DNA of 64,000 nucleotides from Gramella jeungdoensis (GCF_023805255.1 NZ_JAMSCK010000004.1:372001-436000), one strand, 5' to 3'. Shown: positions 1-10,283, counted from the first letter of the stretch. The notes: a model not told the origin generated them from the sequence alone. A program made the numbers and translations.

Positions 1-204
1 GATCTCTACAGTGGCCGGAATTACCCTTTCAGGCTTTACAAGTTCACCTAATTTACTAAGCCTTGGGTCTGGAACGTTCACAACCCCGATGTTAGGTTCT
101 ATGGTACAAAACGGAAAGTTTGCACTCTGCGCCTTCGCATTACTTAGACAATTAAAAAGTGTTGATTTTCCAACATTGGGAAGTCCTACAATTCCGGCTT
201 TCAT
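1..204 (-). CDS. ychF: Redox-regulated ATPase YchF, N-terminal part (cut by window edge)
   Basis: The minus strand from the ATG at 202-204 encodes [18 protein letters not shown], followed by an [10 protein letters not shown] stretch and a VPDPRL stretch. These are the G1 loop (GLPNVGKST) and switch region of the Obg-family P-loop protein YchF/OLA1, which prefers ATP and is linked to ribosome function and oxidative-stress signalling. Only the first 68 codons are present. A TATCTTTG box (239-246, minus strand) fits the Bacteroidota -7 element about 35 bases before the start. Recognition is firm because the N-terminus is highly conserved. Confidence 0.93.
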   Translation of the reverse strand, partial: MKAGIVGLPNVGKSTLFNCLSNAKAQSANFPFCTIEPNIGVVNVPDPRLSKLGELVKPERVIPATVEI

Positions 205-390
205 AAACTCAAATTTAGATGCTTGTTTTTTGCGGCTGCAAAGATAAGTATTAGAATCGAGAATTTAGAAGATCCATCAATCAAGCTTCACCAATTTATT
301 TTTCAAGGATTTTTACTGAATTTCCTGGGTACGGTTTAGTATTTTTTTAACTGAAGCGGCTGGCATATTTTTTAATTTTAGGAGAAAGAA

Positions 391-3300
391 TTGCTAACTG
401 AGTCTAATACATCTCCAATGTCAAAACAATCGAACCCTGAAGAAACCCAATGGTATAAAGATGCTATCATTTATGAACTTCATATAAAAGCCTTTTTTGA
501 CAGTAATGGAGATGGAATTGGTGATTTTGAAGGACTCCTGCAAAAGCTGGATTACCTGGAAGACCTGGGAGTAACCGCCATCTGGCTCCTGCCTTTCTAT
601 CCTTCTCCGTTAAGAGATGATGGGTACGATATCGCCGATTATTATTCCATTAATCCTTCTTATGGAAATGTGGAAGATTTCAAGCGCTTTATTAAGGAAG
701 CTCATGAAAGAGGGCTCAAGGTCATAACCGAGCTGGTAATCAATCATACATCAGATCAGCATCCCTGGTTTCAGAAGGCAAGAAAGGCTCCGCCAGGCTC
801 TCCTGAAAGAGATTATTATGTATGGAGCGATGATCCACAGAAATATAAGGATGCGAGAATCATTTTCACTGACACAGAACCATCTAACTGGAGCTGGGAC
901 GCGGAAGCCCAGGCCTATTACTGGCATCGATTCTTTTCCCACCAGCCGGATCTCAATTTCGACAACCCACAGGTACAGCAGGAAGTTTTCGATGTTCTTG
1001 ATTACTGGTGCAAAATGGGAGTGGACGGCTTCAGGCTGGATGCCATTCCATATCTATTTGAAAGAGACGGCACCAATTGCGAAAATCTCCCTGAGACCCA
1101 TACTTTCCTGAAAAAATTAAGAGCCCATGTAGATAAGAATTACAACGATAAGCTTTTACTGGCAGAGGCGAATATGTGGCCGGAAGATTCGGCGGCATAT
1201 TTTGGAGACGGGGATGAATGCCATATGAACTACCACTTCCCTATAATGCCACGAATGTTCATGGCGGTAAAAATGGAAGACCGCTACCCTATTATTGATA
1301 TCATAGATCAAACTCCTACAATTCCAGAAAATTGCCAGTGGGGTATCTTCCTAAGGAATCACGATGAGCTTACCCTGGAAATGGTCACCGATGAGGAACG
1401 CGATTATATGTATAAGGTCTACACCAAGGACCCACAGGCTAAGATCAACGTAGGAATTCGCCATCGTCTGGCACCATTGCTCGATAATAACAGAAGTAAG
1501 ATAGAACTGATGAACGTGCTTCTATTCTCATTACCGGGAACTCCCATCATCTATTATGGTGATGAGATTGGAATGGGTGATAATTTTTACCTGGGTGACC
1601 GCGACGGGGTTAGAACCCCAATGCAGTGGACTGCCGACCGTAATGCAGGATTCTCTCTTGCAAACCCACAGAAATTATATCTTCCGTTAATCATTGATCC
1701 TGAATATAAATATGAATCAATAAACGTAGAAACGCAGCAAATGATCTCCTCTTCTTTGCTTTGGTGGATGAAGAGGATCATAGGGATGCGAAAAAAATTC
1801 AAAGCTTTTGGCCGTGGTGATATAGAATTTCTATCCCCCTCCAATTCTAAAATCCTGGCTTTCACGCGGTCTTATGAAGATGAACAGATTCTTGTTCTTG
1901 CAAATCTTTCGAGATTCTCCCAACCGGCCGAGCTTGACCTGGAAGAATTTAAAGGCTACACACCAATAGAAGCTTTTAGCCACAACAAATTTCCAAAAAT
2001 CAGTGAAAGGCCATATTTATTCACTCTTTCTCCTTATGGATATTACTGGTTCGTTCTTGAAAAAGAAAGAGAAAGAGTAAAAGGTGAAACCAAAATTCCT
2101 GTACTTAAAATAGATAAATGGACCAATCTTTTAAAGAACAGGACGCTTCAAAAACTTTCTGCACAGATTTTACCACCATATCTAAATAATCGAAGATGGT
2201 TTGAAAGTGGCGGAAGGAACCTACAGGAAATATCGGTTAAGGAATCGGTAGAAATAAAGATCCAATCTCTACCCACCCGTATCCTGATCCTGGAAGTCAT
2301 TTATAATGAAGGTTTACCTGAACTCTATCAACTCCCCGTTTCCTTTGTAGCTACAGTAAATGAGAACGTATTAAATGAAATTCCAAAGAGAGGTATTATC
2401 GCCGAACTAAAGATTGGAAATGATAAAGGATATTTATTCGATTCTGTCTACGCTGAAGATTTTCGGGACCATTTGATCGAAGGATTCCGTTCTTCCAGAA
2501 GATCCAAATCTGCTTCGGGCGAACTGGAATTCTCTTCAGAAAAATCAGCCCTGAAAGAGATTGAAGCAGATCCGCGTTCAGAATTGGTAAATACCGAACA
2601 CAGGCAAACTATAATCACTTACGACAATCAGTTTTTACTAAAACTATATCGAAGACTGGATACAACCTTTAATCCGGATGTTGAAACTATAAAATTCCTC
2701 TCCACAAAAACCGATTTTCTCAAAATTTCAAATTATGCCGGGGCTATCAAATTCAGTCAAAAATCTGGTAAACCATACATTTTTGCCATGCTTCAGCATA
2801 TGGTGGATAACCAGGGTGAAGTCTGGGACCATGTAAAGGATTCCCTTGACAGGTATTTTGAGAATGTGCTCACCAGTACCAAACATATCGATATTGAGAA
2901 ACCTTCCACTCGTATCCTGGAACCCCTGGGTTATGAAAGTATACCGCAGCCTATCCAGGAATTACTCGGCATCATTCTCCCTGAGAGAATGTATCAGTTG
3001 GGTGAGTTCACAGCCGAACTGCATACGGCTCTCTCGCGGCATTCTTCCGATAAAGATTTTGACAAGGAGGAATCATCCCTTCACTATCAGAGATCTTTAT
3101 TCTCCGGACTACAAACCCTTACAAGAACAAGTCTGGAAAAACTGAAATCTGTACTTAAAGAGCTTCCAGAAGATGTTCGTGAAGAGGCCACGGAAGTGAT
3201 TGGATTAAAGCAGGATATTCTAAAATGTTTCAAAACAATCTACGATCACAAGATCCCGGTAATGAAAATACGCACCCATGGCGATTATCATTTAAAACAG

Positions 3301-3732
3301 ATCTTATGGACCGGCAGGGAATATATTATGAATAGCTTTGAGGGTGATCCCTCCAAATCATTCAGTGAGAGAAGAATAAGAAGGTCGGCAATGCGGGATC
3401 TGGCAGCAATGATAAGGTCGCTTCATTATGCCGCATACAGCAATATACTTTCTCCAGAATATAACCAGCAGCGCCGGGAAGGGAACCTTGAAGAATGGGC
3501 TGAAACCTGGCATTATTACATTAGCCGTTTGTATATAAAAGGATATTTTGAAAAAGCCGGCCAGAGTGATTATGTGCCAAAGGATCCTGAAGATTTCAAG
3601 ATCCTGATGCACACTTTTCTTTTAGAGAAAGCCCTTTATGAGCTTAATTTTGAGATCGATAATCGTCCCGAATGGATCATTATCCCGATTCGTGGAATAA
3701 AAGCTGTGATCCAATACTATAACAAGGCCTGA
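391..3732 (+). CDS. treS: Trehalose synthase fused to maltokinase-like domain (TreS-Mak)
   Basis: Residues about 15-560 form a GH13 trehalose synthase, which interconverts maltose and trehalose. The nucleophile is D217 in GFRLDA, the acid/base is E259 in LLAEANMWPED, and the third acid is D325 in RNHDE. Residues about 600-1113 form a maltokinase (Pep2/Mak) domain, which normally makes maltose-1-phosphate for the GlgE route. The kinase loop HGDYHLKQIL (H963, D965) is intact, but the usual metal-binding DFEG motif reads NSFEG, with Ser982 where Asp is expected. The fusion architecture (about 1,100 aa) is well known. The start is taken as TTG at 391 because AGGAGA lies 5 bases upstream; ATG at 418 is the alternative. 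No glgE or glgB is visible nearby. Confidence 0.93.
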   Translation: MLTESNTSPMSKQSNPEETQWYKDAIIYELHIKAFFDSNGDGIGDFEGLLQKLDYLEDLGVTAIWLLPFYPSPLRDDGYDIADYYSINPSYGNVEDFKRFIKEAHERGLKVITELVINHTSDQHPWFQKARKAPPGSPERDYYVWSDDPQKYKDARIIFTDTEPSNWSWDAEAQAYYWHRFFSHQPDLNFDNPQVQQEVFDVLDYWCKMGVDGFRLDAIPYLFERDGTNCENLPETHTFLKKLRAHVDKNYNDKLLLAEANMWPEDSAAYFGDGDECHMNYHFPIMPRMFMAVKMEDRYPIIDIIDQTPTIPENCQWGIFLRNHDELTLEMVTDEERDYMYKVYTKDPQAKINVGIRHRLAPLLDNNRSKIELMNVLLFSLPGTPIIYYGDEIGMGDNFYLGDRDGVRTPMQWTADRNAGFSLANPQKLYLPLIIDPEYKYESINVETQQMISSSLLWWMKRIIGMRKKFKAFGRGDIEFLSPSNSKILAFTRSYEDEQILVLANLSRFSQPAELDLEEFKGYTPIEAFSHNKFPKISERPYLFTLSPYGYYWFVLEKERERVKGETKIPVLKIDKWTNLLKNRTLQKLSAQILPPYLNNRRWFESGGRNLQEISVKESVEIKIQSLPTRILILEVIYNEGLPELYQLPVSFVATVNENVLNEIPKRGIIAELKIGNDKGYLFDSVYAEDFRDHLIEGFRSSRRSKSASGELEFSSEKSALKEIEADPRSELVNTEHRQTIITYDNQFLLKLYRRLDTTFNPDVETIKFLSTKTDFLKISNYAGAIKFSQKSGKPYIFAMLQHMVDNQGEVWDHVKDSLDRYFENVLTSTKHIDIEKPSTRILEPLGYESIPQPIQELLGIILPERMYQLGEFTAELHTALSRHSSDKDFDKEESSLHYQRSLFSGLQTLTRTSLEKLKSVLKELPEDVREEATEVIGLKQDILKCFKTIYDHKIPVMKIRTHGDYHLKQILWTGREYIMNSFEGDPSKSFSERRIRRSAMRDLAAMIRSLHYAAYSNILSPEYNQQRREGNLEEWAETWHYYISRLYIKGYFEKAGQSDYVPKDPEDFKILMHTFLLEKALYELNFEIDNRPEWIIIPIRGIKAVIQYYNKA

Positions 3733-3733
3733 A

Positions 3734-4927
3734 TTATTCGACGATATACATCTCGTTAGATGCCTTGATGTATTCCTGAGGATTGAAGGTTGATTCAAAA
3801 CTGTTCCTTACCAGATCCAGTTTTAGCTTGAGGTTCTTCATCTCATCTTTCAGGAAAGGATCGTTCTGGTATTTTTGAATAAGGCCCTCATACTTATCAA
3901 GATTTTCAAGGATCCTGAACGTAAGCATCCCGAATCTTATCTTAAGATTCTGAACTCTCAGCATCTGGTCATGGTATTCCTGTTTCCAGTTTTCGGGATT
4001 GGTTTTGCGCTCTTCTACGATCTTATTTTCGGCGATCTTTGAGATATCAAGAATGTACTGAGTTCGCTTCTTGGCATCGGTTTCATCGGTGAAATTCTCC
4101 CTGAATTGCTTTTTCGATATTCCCAGAATCTCCACCAGGTTATCTTCCATAGCCTTATTCTGAAGCTCTTTCAGCTCATTCAGACTTTTATTAATAGCTT
4201 CCCATTCTGTTTCAATAAGATCCTTGTCATGAGTGAACTGTGAAATTGAAGCAGTAAGTTTCAGCATTTTTACACTCTGATCTTTAAGTTCACGATCCCT
4301 ACGATTAAGGGATCCTATAAACTGGCTGATTCCGTCGAAAAGACTGCCTGCGAACATCCCGGTAAAAGGCGTGCCTTTAGCTAGATCACCGGTAACCTGA
4401 AGCATATGGTTTAGCGCCTGTAACTTAGCATCATCTTCCTGTTCTTCGGCAATATATTGTTTGAATTTTCCGAACCACTCCTGGTAGCCTTCATAATTCA
4501 TAGGATTACTAACCGCATCAAGGGTGGAGTAGAATTCACGTGAAGCATTAAATAGATTTAGTGGCTTTATCTCGCGTTCCATCGAAGCCAGGTTAAGCAC
4601 CGCCGAACTATAATTATACTTATAAACACTTATCGTGTTCTTATCTATCTCTTCCTGGCGCTCCTCGAGATATTTTACTCTTTCCAGTAACTTTTCAACT
4701 TTTTCTGAAGCAGAATTGGTATTCTTAATACTTTCGTCAAGGTTATTGATCTTTGAATCTATCTCTTTGATACGGAATTCAAGGTTCTGACTCAACAACG
4801 AACGTTCGCGATTAAGTTCTTTCAAAACCTGTTCAGTCACACTAGCTCCCTGATTATCCGAATAAATCTGAGCACTTGCGCCCAGGCTACTTATTATAGC
4901 CAAAAAAACGAAGAAGGTCTTCTTCAT
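3734..4927 (-). CDS. Exported coiled-coil protein, unknown function
   Basis: The protein has a signal peptide (MKKTFFVFLAIISSLGASA) followed by long heptad-rich, Glu/Lys-rich helices from about residue 35 to 110 and again in the C-terminal half, so it is probably a periplasmic or surface-exposed coiled coil. The start is placed at the ATG at 4927, not a codon 21 bases upstream, because the hydrophobic leader begins there. It converges on the treS gene with a 1-base gap. I do not recognise a catalytic motif or named family. Confidence 0.7.
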   Translation of the reverse strand: MKKTFFVFLAIISSLGASAQIYSDNQGASVTEQVLKELNRERSLLSQNLEFRIKEIDSKINNLDESIKNTNSASEKVEKLLERVKYLEERQEEIDKNTISVYKYNYSSAVLNLASMEREIKPLNLFNASREFYSTLDAVSNPMNYEGYQEWFGKFKQYIAEEQEDDAKLQALNHMLQVTGDLAKGTPFTGMFAGSLFDGISQFIGSLNRRDRELKDQSVKMLKLTASISQFTHDKDLIETEWEAINKSLNELKELQNKAMEDNLVEILGISKKQFRENFTDETDAKKRTQYILDISKIAENKIVEERKTNPENWKQEYHDQMLRVQNLKIRFGMLTFRILENLDKYEGLIQKYQNDPFLKDEMKNLKLKLDLVRNSFESTFNPQEYIKASNEMYIVE

Positions 4928-5060
4928 AATACACTGGTTTTTAGTCAATTTTATTAACGTCTGTGTTATGCAACATATTTCGTGCCACCGAAAAAAAGAC
5001 CCCCAAATGTAAGTATCCCGGGCATTAAGCCGTTAAGAATATTGTAGATTTAATAAACAT

Positions 5061-5792
5061 TTATGAAAGCTTCCCCAGGCGGAATAAAATAGGAAAGCTC
5101 ACTTCATTCTTTACTCCAAATGCTTTTCTCAAATCTTTTTCGATAAGTGATACCGGATCTTCGTGATTAGCCTGCTCATAATGTTTAACTGCAGACCAGG
5201 TTCGCAAATAACCCAGTAGCTGATCGATGGTCCATTTATATTCTTGATAAAACATAGGGGTTTCTATCTCAGAAAAAGGGAAAGGAATACTAAAATAATT
5301 ATCTTCCAGATACTTCCTTTCGGGATCCCAGTAAGATCCTATGACATTATTGTAGAAATGACCAATGATTTTATTGGTTTCCGGGTTACCAGAAAACAGT
5401 CCATATCCAAGAACGGCAAACAAACCATCAGGCTTTAAACATCTTTTTACCTCATTATAGAATTTATTAAAATTGAACCAGTGTATTGCCTGTGCAGTAA
5501 TTATTAAATCAAAATCATTATCTGGAAAATCGGTTTTTTCTGCAGGTTGAACCGAGTAATGGATATTCTCTCTTTTAACGGCATTTTTGATTTGATTGGT
5601 ACTGATATCGGTGGCTTCTACCTTTTTAAAAAAAGCATAAATTTCAGCAGCTACCTGACCATTTCCCGTCCCGCAATCCCAGGCTTTTTCATGCCCGCTG
5701 AGTCTTGCAATAATATAATCATAGACTTCTGCAGGATATTTTGGCCTGTACCTGGAGTAATCTTCTGCATGTGACGAAAAATTGTCTTTCAA
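5061..5792 (-). CDS. Class I SAM-dependent methyltransferase (Methyltransf_11/25 type)
   Basis: A Rossmann methyltransferase of about 243 aa. Motif I is AWDCGTGNGQVA, an acidic residue sits after beta-2 (VEATDIS), and the motif near DLIITAQAIHWF is typical of the UbiE/COQ5-like group; the opening KDNFSSHAEDYSRYRPKYP is also typical. The start is probably the TTG at 5792, which opens at KDNFSS and lies 2 bases after the stop of the upstream serine hydrolase gene, suggesting translational coupling. An in-frame upstream start would overlap that gene. The substrate cannot be deduced. Confidence 0.85.
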   Translation of the reverse strand: MKDNFSSHAEDYSRYRPKYPAEVYDYIIARLSGHEKAWDCGTGNGQVAAEIYAFFKKVEATDISTNQIKNAVKRENIHYSVQPAEKTDFPDNDFDLIITAQAIHWFNFNKFYNEVKRCLKPDGLFAVLGYGLFSGNPETNKIIGHFYNNVIGSYWDPERKYLEDNYFSIPFPFSEIETPMFYQEYKWTIDQLLGYLRTWSAVKHYEQANHEDPVSLIEKDLRKAFGVKNEVSFPILFRLGKLS

Positions 5793-5794
5793 AA

Positions 5795-7072
5795 CTATTC
5801 TATTAGGCTTGCGAAGACCATTTGCCGGAACTTCCACCCTGTTTCATCATTCACAGGCCCTCGGGTTTGTTTCATGAGTATCCCGATAACATCAGTGACA
5901 GGATCGGCAAAATACTGGGTATTGAAATATCCACCCCAGTCAAAGGTACCTTCGCTTCCCTGCCCTCCTTTCTCTTCACCCCTTTTAGACACTATTCCAA
6001 AGGCGAGACCGTAAAAATTTTCAGGTCCGCCAAATAGATCCTCGGTATGATTACTCAATATCATTTTAACCGTTACGGGACTCAATAGCCTGTTACCATT
6101 ATAAATGCCTCCGTTCAGATACATTTGAAGGAATTTTGCATAATCCAGCGCTGTGCTCGACAATCCGGCTCCGCCGGAAAAGAAAGTTTTTGCTCCCTTC
6201 ACCGGATATTGAGGATCGTAAAAAGTTACGGGAAATGCTTCCCATTTATCCCCTTCCTTATGTTGAACCTGAACCAGACGGTCTGCTTTTGATGCCGGTA
6301 AATAGAAATAAGTATCATTCATACCTAAAGGCTCGAAGATCCTCTCCTGAAGAAATTCATCAAAACCCTTACCTGAGACGATCTCGATAAAATAACCCAG
6401 CACGTCAAGTCCTTCCGAGTAAGTAAACTTTTCGCCCGGTTGATGATGTAGAGGCAGTTTTGCCAGTTTTTTAACACTTTCCTCAATCGTTACCCCCTCG
6501 GTAGTAAAGAGATCGGTTATTCCCGCCTTCGCATAGATTTTTTTAAACCTTTCATCACTGTCTATTACTCCATATCCTATCCCTGATGTATGCGTCAGTA
6601 AATGACGTATAGTAATTTCCTTCTTCGCCGGAATGCTTTGAAAAGTAGAATCGGCTTCATTAAATGATGCCAGAAGTTGTGGATCCTTGAATTCAGGAAT
6701 ATATTTTGAAATAGGATCGTCCAGCCGGAACTTCCCCTCTTCCCATAACATCATCACGGCAGTAGCCGTAATGGCTTTAGACTGGGAAGCGATCCTGAAA
6801 ATATCCTCTTTTTCAAGATCTTCTCCATTAGCCTTTGCATCTCCAAAAGCTTTATGATAAACTATTTTTCCATCTTTCGCTATAAGAGCTACGGCTCCCG
6901 GGATCTGACCACTCTCGATCGAATTCTGGAGCATATCTCCAATTTTCTCGAGTCTTTCAGAAGAAATGCCAACACTCTCAGGCTTGGCTTCAGTTAAAAC
7001 AGAATTCTTTTGCTGAGCTTCAAGACTGAGAAAAAATAAAATACAGATTAAAAGACTAATTCTCGATTTCAT
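5795..7072 (-). CDS. Exported serine hydrolase, beta-lactamase class C/PBP-like
   Basis: A signal peptide (about 20 residues) precedes a serine beta-lactamase-like fold. The catalytic tetrad is S96-Q-S-K99 in FRIASQSK, a YSE triad at 218-220 replaces the canonical YxN, and a C-terminal WGGYFNT segment occupies the usual HxG region. Members of this family (EstB, AmpC-like, D-aminopeptidases) hydrolyse esters or D-amino-acid peptides and many are not beta-lactamases. It is followed by a coupled methyltransferase gene. Antibiotic resistance cannot be inferred from these motifs. Confidence 0.88.
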   Translation of the reverse strand: MKSRISLLICILFFLSLEAQQKNSVLTEAKPESVGISSERLEKIGDMLQNSIESGQIPGAVALIAKDGKIVYHKAFGDAKANGEDLEKEDIFRIASQSKAITATAVMMLWEEGKFRLDDPISKYIPEFKDPQLLASFNEADSTFQSIPAKKEITIRHLLTHTSGIGYGVIDSDERFKKIYAKAGITDLFTTEGVTIEESVKKLAKLPLHHQPGEKFTYSEGLDVLGYFIEIVSGKGFDEFLQERIFEPLGMNDTYFYLPASKADRLVQVQHKEGDKWEAFPVTFYDPQYPVKGAKTFFSGGAGLSSTALDYAKFLQMYLNGGIYNGNRLLSPVTVKMILSNHTEDLFGGPENFYGLAFGIVSKRGEEKGGQGSEGTFDWGGYFNTQYFADPVTDVIGILMKQTRGPVNDETGWKFRQMVFASLIE

Positions 7073-7259
7073 ATCAATGGTTGGTTTTATTATCAGGAGA
7101 TCTTTAAAAGATTCATATCAAATTTAGGAATTTTCTGCACACCTAACCGATATCTATAAATATCATAACATTTCACATCAAAATCAGCGTGATTCACATC
7201 AAACTAAGCCTTAAATTCATTATATTGTATAAGTTTAGTTAACATTAAAAAATTTTGTC

Positions 7260-8540
7260 ATGAAAAATCCCAAAACAATTTTGAATGGCTATACCAATAC
7301 CCTTCTGTTAATATTCAGTTTGCTTTTTCTGTCGGTACAGAGTTTTGCTTTTCAGCCTGCCGATATAAAATTCGTAGAATATAAAGGAGAGGTGGTTAAC
7401 GCCAGAAATGGAAGACCTATATCTTCTGCATACTTAGCTTTAAACAATAGCAATATTTCTACAATTACAAATGCCGATGGGGAATTCTCCCTTAAGGTTC
7501 CTGAAGATCTAATCGAAGCTACTGTGACAATTTCAGTTCTCGGCTTCCAGAGTAAAACCTTACCTCTCACCTATTTCAAGGGACAGGGAACTAGAATTGA
7601 ACTGGAAGAGACCGTAGAAGAGCTTTCCGAGGTGAACCTTTATAAAGCCACAAATCCCCGGCTACTGGTAGAGGAAATGCTGGCCAAAAAAGATGAGAAT
7701 TACCTATCTGATCAAAGTCTGATGACTTCCTTCTACAGAGAAACCATCAAAAAAGGCTGGAGTAATGTAAGCCTTTCTGAAGCCGTGGTCAAAATATTTA
7801 AAAGTCCTTATAATTCGCCGAGAAAAGACCTGGTTTCCATTTACAAGGCCAGGAAAAGTACCGATTACGAAAAACTGGACACCGTAGCCGTCAAACTTAA
7901 AGGTGGTCCCTTTAATACCCTCTACCTTGATATGATGAAGTATACCGAGTATGTACTCAGACCGGGAATGGTAGATAGTTACGAATTCACTTTTGACGAT
8001 CCTACCAAGATAAATGATCGTTTCACTTATGTGGTGAATTTTAAAGAACTGGATGAATCAGATCCATGGTATTACGGTAGATTATTCATCGATGCTGAAA
8101 CTTCAACACTGGTCAAAGCAGATTATAGTCTGAATGTAGACGATAGAAGAGCTGCTGCGAAGATGTTCGTTAAAAAGAAACCCACCGGTGCCAAAGTATA
8201 TCCTGTGGAACTAAATTACCAGGTAGACTATGCACAGAATGATGGAAAATGGCATTACGCCTACGGTAAAGCCCAGATGGACTATGTGGTAAACTGGAAA
8301 AGAAAGATCTTTAATTCCAGATACAAGATAAACAGCGAGATGGTGGTTACCGACTGGCAGGAATATGCAAGTGACGACTGGAAAAAAACTGTAGACCTTA
8401 TAAACCCTAACATTGTGATGGTAGATGATGTATCAGGCTTTTATGATACTGAATTCTGGGGCAGCAATAATATTATTGAACCCGAGAAATCCATTCAGAA
8501 TGCTATAGATAAGATAAAACGGAAAATGAAAGACGAGTAA
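7260..8540 (+). CDS. Exported protein with CarboxypepD_reg-like domain
   Basis: A signal peptide (residues about 1-30) is followed by a carboxypeptidase-regulatory-like beta domain (about 37-110, GEVVNARNGRPISSAYLAL). That domain is also found at the N-terminus of TonB receptors. The remaining 300 residues are beta-rich and lack a TonB plug, so this is a periplasmic or outer-membrane-associated protein of unknown role. It stands alone, with 190 bases of AT-rich leader and a strong terminator after the stop. Confidence 0.75.
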   Translation: MKNPKTILNGYTNTLLLIFSLLFLSVQSFAFQPADIKFVEYKGEVVNARNGRPISSAYLALNNSNISTITNADGEFSLKVPEDLIEATVTISVLGFQSKTLPLTYFKGQGTRIELEETVEELSEVNLYKATNPRLLVEEMLAKKDENYLSDQSLMTSFYRETIKKGWSNVSLSEAVVKIFKSPYNSPRKDLVSIYKARKSTDYEKLDTVAVKLKGGPFNTLYLDMMKYTEYVLRPGMVDSYEFTFDDPTKINDRFTYVVNFKELDESDPWYYGRLFIDAETSTLVKADYSLNVDDRRAAAKMFVKKKPTGAKVYPVELNYQVDYAQNDGKWHYAYGKAQMDYVVNWKRKIFNSRYKINSEMVVTDWQEYASDDWKKTVDLINPNIVMVDDVSGFYDTEFWGSNNIIEPEKSIQNAIDKIKRKMKDE

Positions 8541-8546
8541 AAGAAA

Positions 8547-8572
8547 AAGCCCCCGCTACAGCGGGGGCTTTT
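8547..8572. terminator. Bidirectional intrinsic terminator
   Basis: A 10-bp stem AAGCCCCCGC/GCGGGGGCTT with a 4-base loop is flanked by A-rich and T-rich tracts. It sits between two convergent genes and can serve both. Confidence 0.9.
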
Positions 8573-8597
8573 AGTTTGAATTAGGCTGTAATTCAAG

Positions 8598-9182
8598 CTA
8601 CCCAACGGTAAGAGTCTTTGTAAAACTGTTCTTTTTAGTTTTGATGGTTACTATATAGCTACCCGCAGGAACCCGTGAGAAATCGAGCGTACGTTTTAAG
8701 ATAAGATCCTTACTCTTAAAATACTGAACAGATTTTCCATATCTATCAAATATTTCTACATGCATAAAGGTCTCCTCTGGATTTGCTATATAAAGAGCTA
8801 CTTTATTTCCATCCACTTTAAGTATCGGTTTATAAACAAAGGAATATTCTCCTTTACTTATAGTTATGCTTTTTCCAGTTTTTCTAATTACCGAAGTAGC
8901 TACACTATATTCTTTTTCCAGCTTAAGCGAGTATTTCCCATCGGGTAAACTTTCAAAATCAAGGATCTTAGAATAAGAGCTCTCGTTAAAGAACCTGTCT
9001 TTGAATAGAACTTCTCCAGATTCATCCAGCAAACTTAATACAGCACCTTTCTCGATACTTTGGAGTTCAACAATAAGGTTTTGCTGATCATTGATCCTGA
9101 TATCAAGCTCATCGGCAGCTTTTACATTCATAAACACTAAAAATAATAGTGTGATTCCAAGGGTTCTGATTGTTGTTTTCAT
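8598..9182 (-). CDS. Small exported beta-rich protein, possible T9SS-type C-terminal segment
   Basis: The 194-residue protein starts with a signal peptide (MKTTIRTLGITLLFLVFMNVKA) and is otherwise beta-rich. It contains repeated phrases of the type LPDGKYSLKL and VPAGSYIVTI and ends in KTLTVG, which resembles the C-terminal sorting domains of Bacteroidota type IX secretion cargo; that resemblance is weak. The start at 9182 is chosen for the signal peptide and for a TAAGTTTG -7-like box (9227-9234, minus strand). Function unknown. Confidence 0.7.
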   Translation of the reverse strand: MKTTIRTLGITLLFLVFMNVKAADELDIRINDQQNLIVELQSIEKGAVLSLLDESGEVLFKDRFFNESSYSKILDFESLPDGKYSLKLEKEYSVATSVIRKTGKSITISKGEYSFVYKPILKVDGNKVALYIANPEETFMHVEIFDRYGKSVQYFKSKDLILKRTLDFSRVPAGSYIVTIKTKKNSFTKTLTVG

Positions 9183-9393
9183 AATCTTAAGTTTTAAAAG
9201 GTTAGAACTGCGATTAAAGATTAATTCAAACTTACCCCATAAAAACCTATAAGAATAGAAGCCAATAAACTGATATATGTAACAAAATAACACCGAATAA
9301 GTCAAAGAAAACGTTTTCGCATAATTTGGAACATATTATTGGTAATCTAGTATAGTTTCGCAAAATTTGAGAAGGTTAACTTTAAGGAGAAAT

Positions 9394-10281
9394 ATGACAA
9401 ATATGGGAACCGGCCACAAACCTACTTTGGAAAAGATCGAACCTGGATTTGGAAGTTCTTTCTCCTACAGAACCTACTACAGAGACCTTAAGAATAAAAA
9501 GCCCACCTTTTGGCACTACCATCCCGAAATTGAACTTGTATATGTGAACGGAGGATGTGGAAAGAGACAGATAGGAAGCCACATCTCTTATTACAGGAAT
9601 GGCGATCTTATTCTAATAGGCTCACACCTGCCCCACTGCTCCTTTACCGATAGCCTTACCGAACATGAATGTGAATCTGTGATTCAGTTCAAACCCGATT
9701 TTATCGGAAACGATTTCTTTGATATAGTTGAGTTGAAGGGTATAAAGAATTTATTGGATCGAGCGAAGAAAGGCATCGTATTTCACGGTGATACCAAAAG
9801 ACGTATAGGGGCAGAAATTGAAAAATTAAGGGAACTTGAACCTTTCGCACGCCTTCTTGGATTGCTGGAAGTTCTGAAACAACTGGAAAAAGCTAACAAT
9901 TATACCATTCTTAATGCTCAGGGCTTTATCCTGGAAACCGAGTTACAGGATAACGACAGGATAAATGTGATCTTCAATTTCGTAAAAGAAGAATTCACCA
10001 GACATATCAGCCTGGATGAGATAAGTGAAAAAGTAAGTATGACCAACCCTGCTTTTTGCCGCTACTTTAAAAAGATCACCGGTAAAACATTCACAAAGTT
10101 TGTAAATGAATACAGGCTGGCTCATGCTGCCAAACTACTTCACGAAAAACAGATAAGTATTACTGAAGTTTGTTATGAAAGTGGATTCAACAACTTCAGT
10201 CATTTCAATAAGCTTTTTAAAGCCTTCACGGGTAAACCTCCATCCACTTACAGGAATGAATTGAAGTTTAGCGTATCATAA
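9394..10281 (+). CDS. AraC-family transcriptional regulator with cupin N-terminus
   Basis: The N-terminal half is a cupin sensor (FWHYHPEIELVYV, a typical metal/effector-binding barrel entry). Residues about 205-295 hold the two helix-turn-helix motifs of the AraC/XylS family (ITEVCYESGFNNFSHFNKLFK, followed by FTGKPPSTYRNEL). The ATG at 9394 is preferred because AAGGAGA (9384-9390) precedes it. It diverges from the small exported protein at 8598, a possible target. The ligand is unknown. Confidence 0.9.
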   Translation: MTNMGTGHKPTLEKIEPGFGSSFSYRTYYRDLKNKKPTFWHYHPEIELVYVNGGCGKRQIGSHISYYRNGDLILIGSHLPHCSFTDSLTEHECESVIQFKPDFIGNDFFDIVELKGIKNLLDRAKKGIVFHGDTKRRIGAEIEKLRELEPFARLLGLLEVLKQLEKANNYTILNAQGFILETELQDNDRINVIFNFVKEEFTRHISLDEISEKVSMTNPAFCRYFKKITGKTFTKFVNEYRLAHAAKLLHEKQISITEVCYESGFNNFSHFNKLFKAFTGKPPSTYRNELKFSVS

Positions 10282-10283
10282 AA

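Noticed and set aside
5795-7072. Beta-lactamase resistance gene
   Set aside because: SxxK is present, but the YxN motif is YSE and HxG is not clear; many serine hydrolases of this fold are esterases or peptidases.
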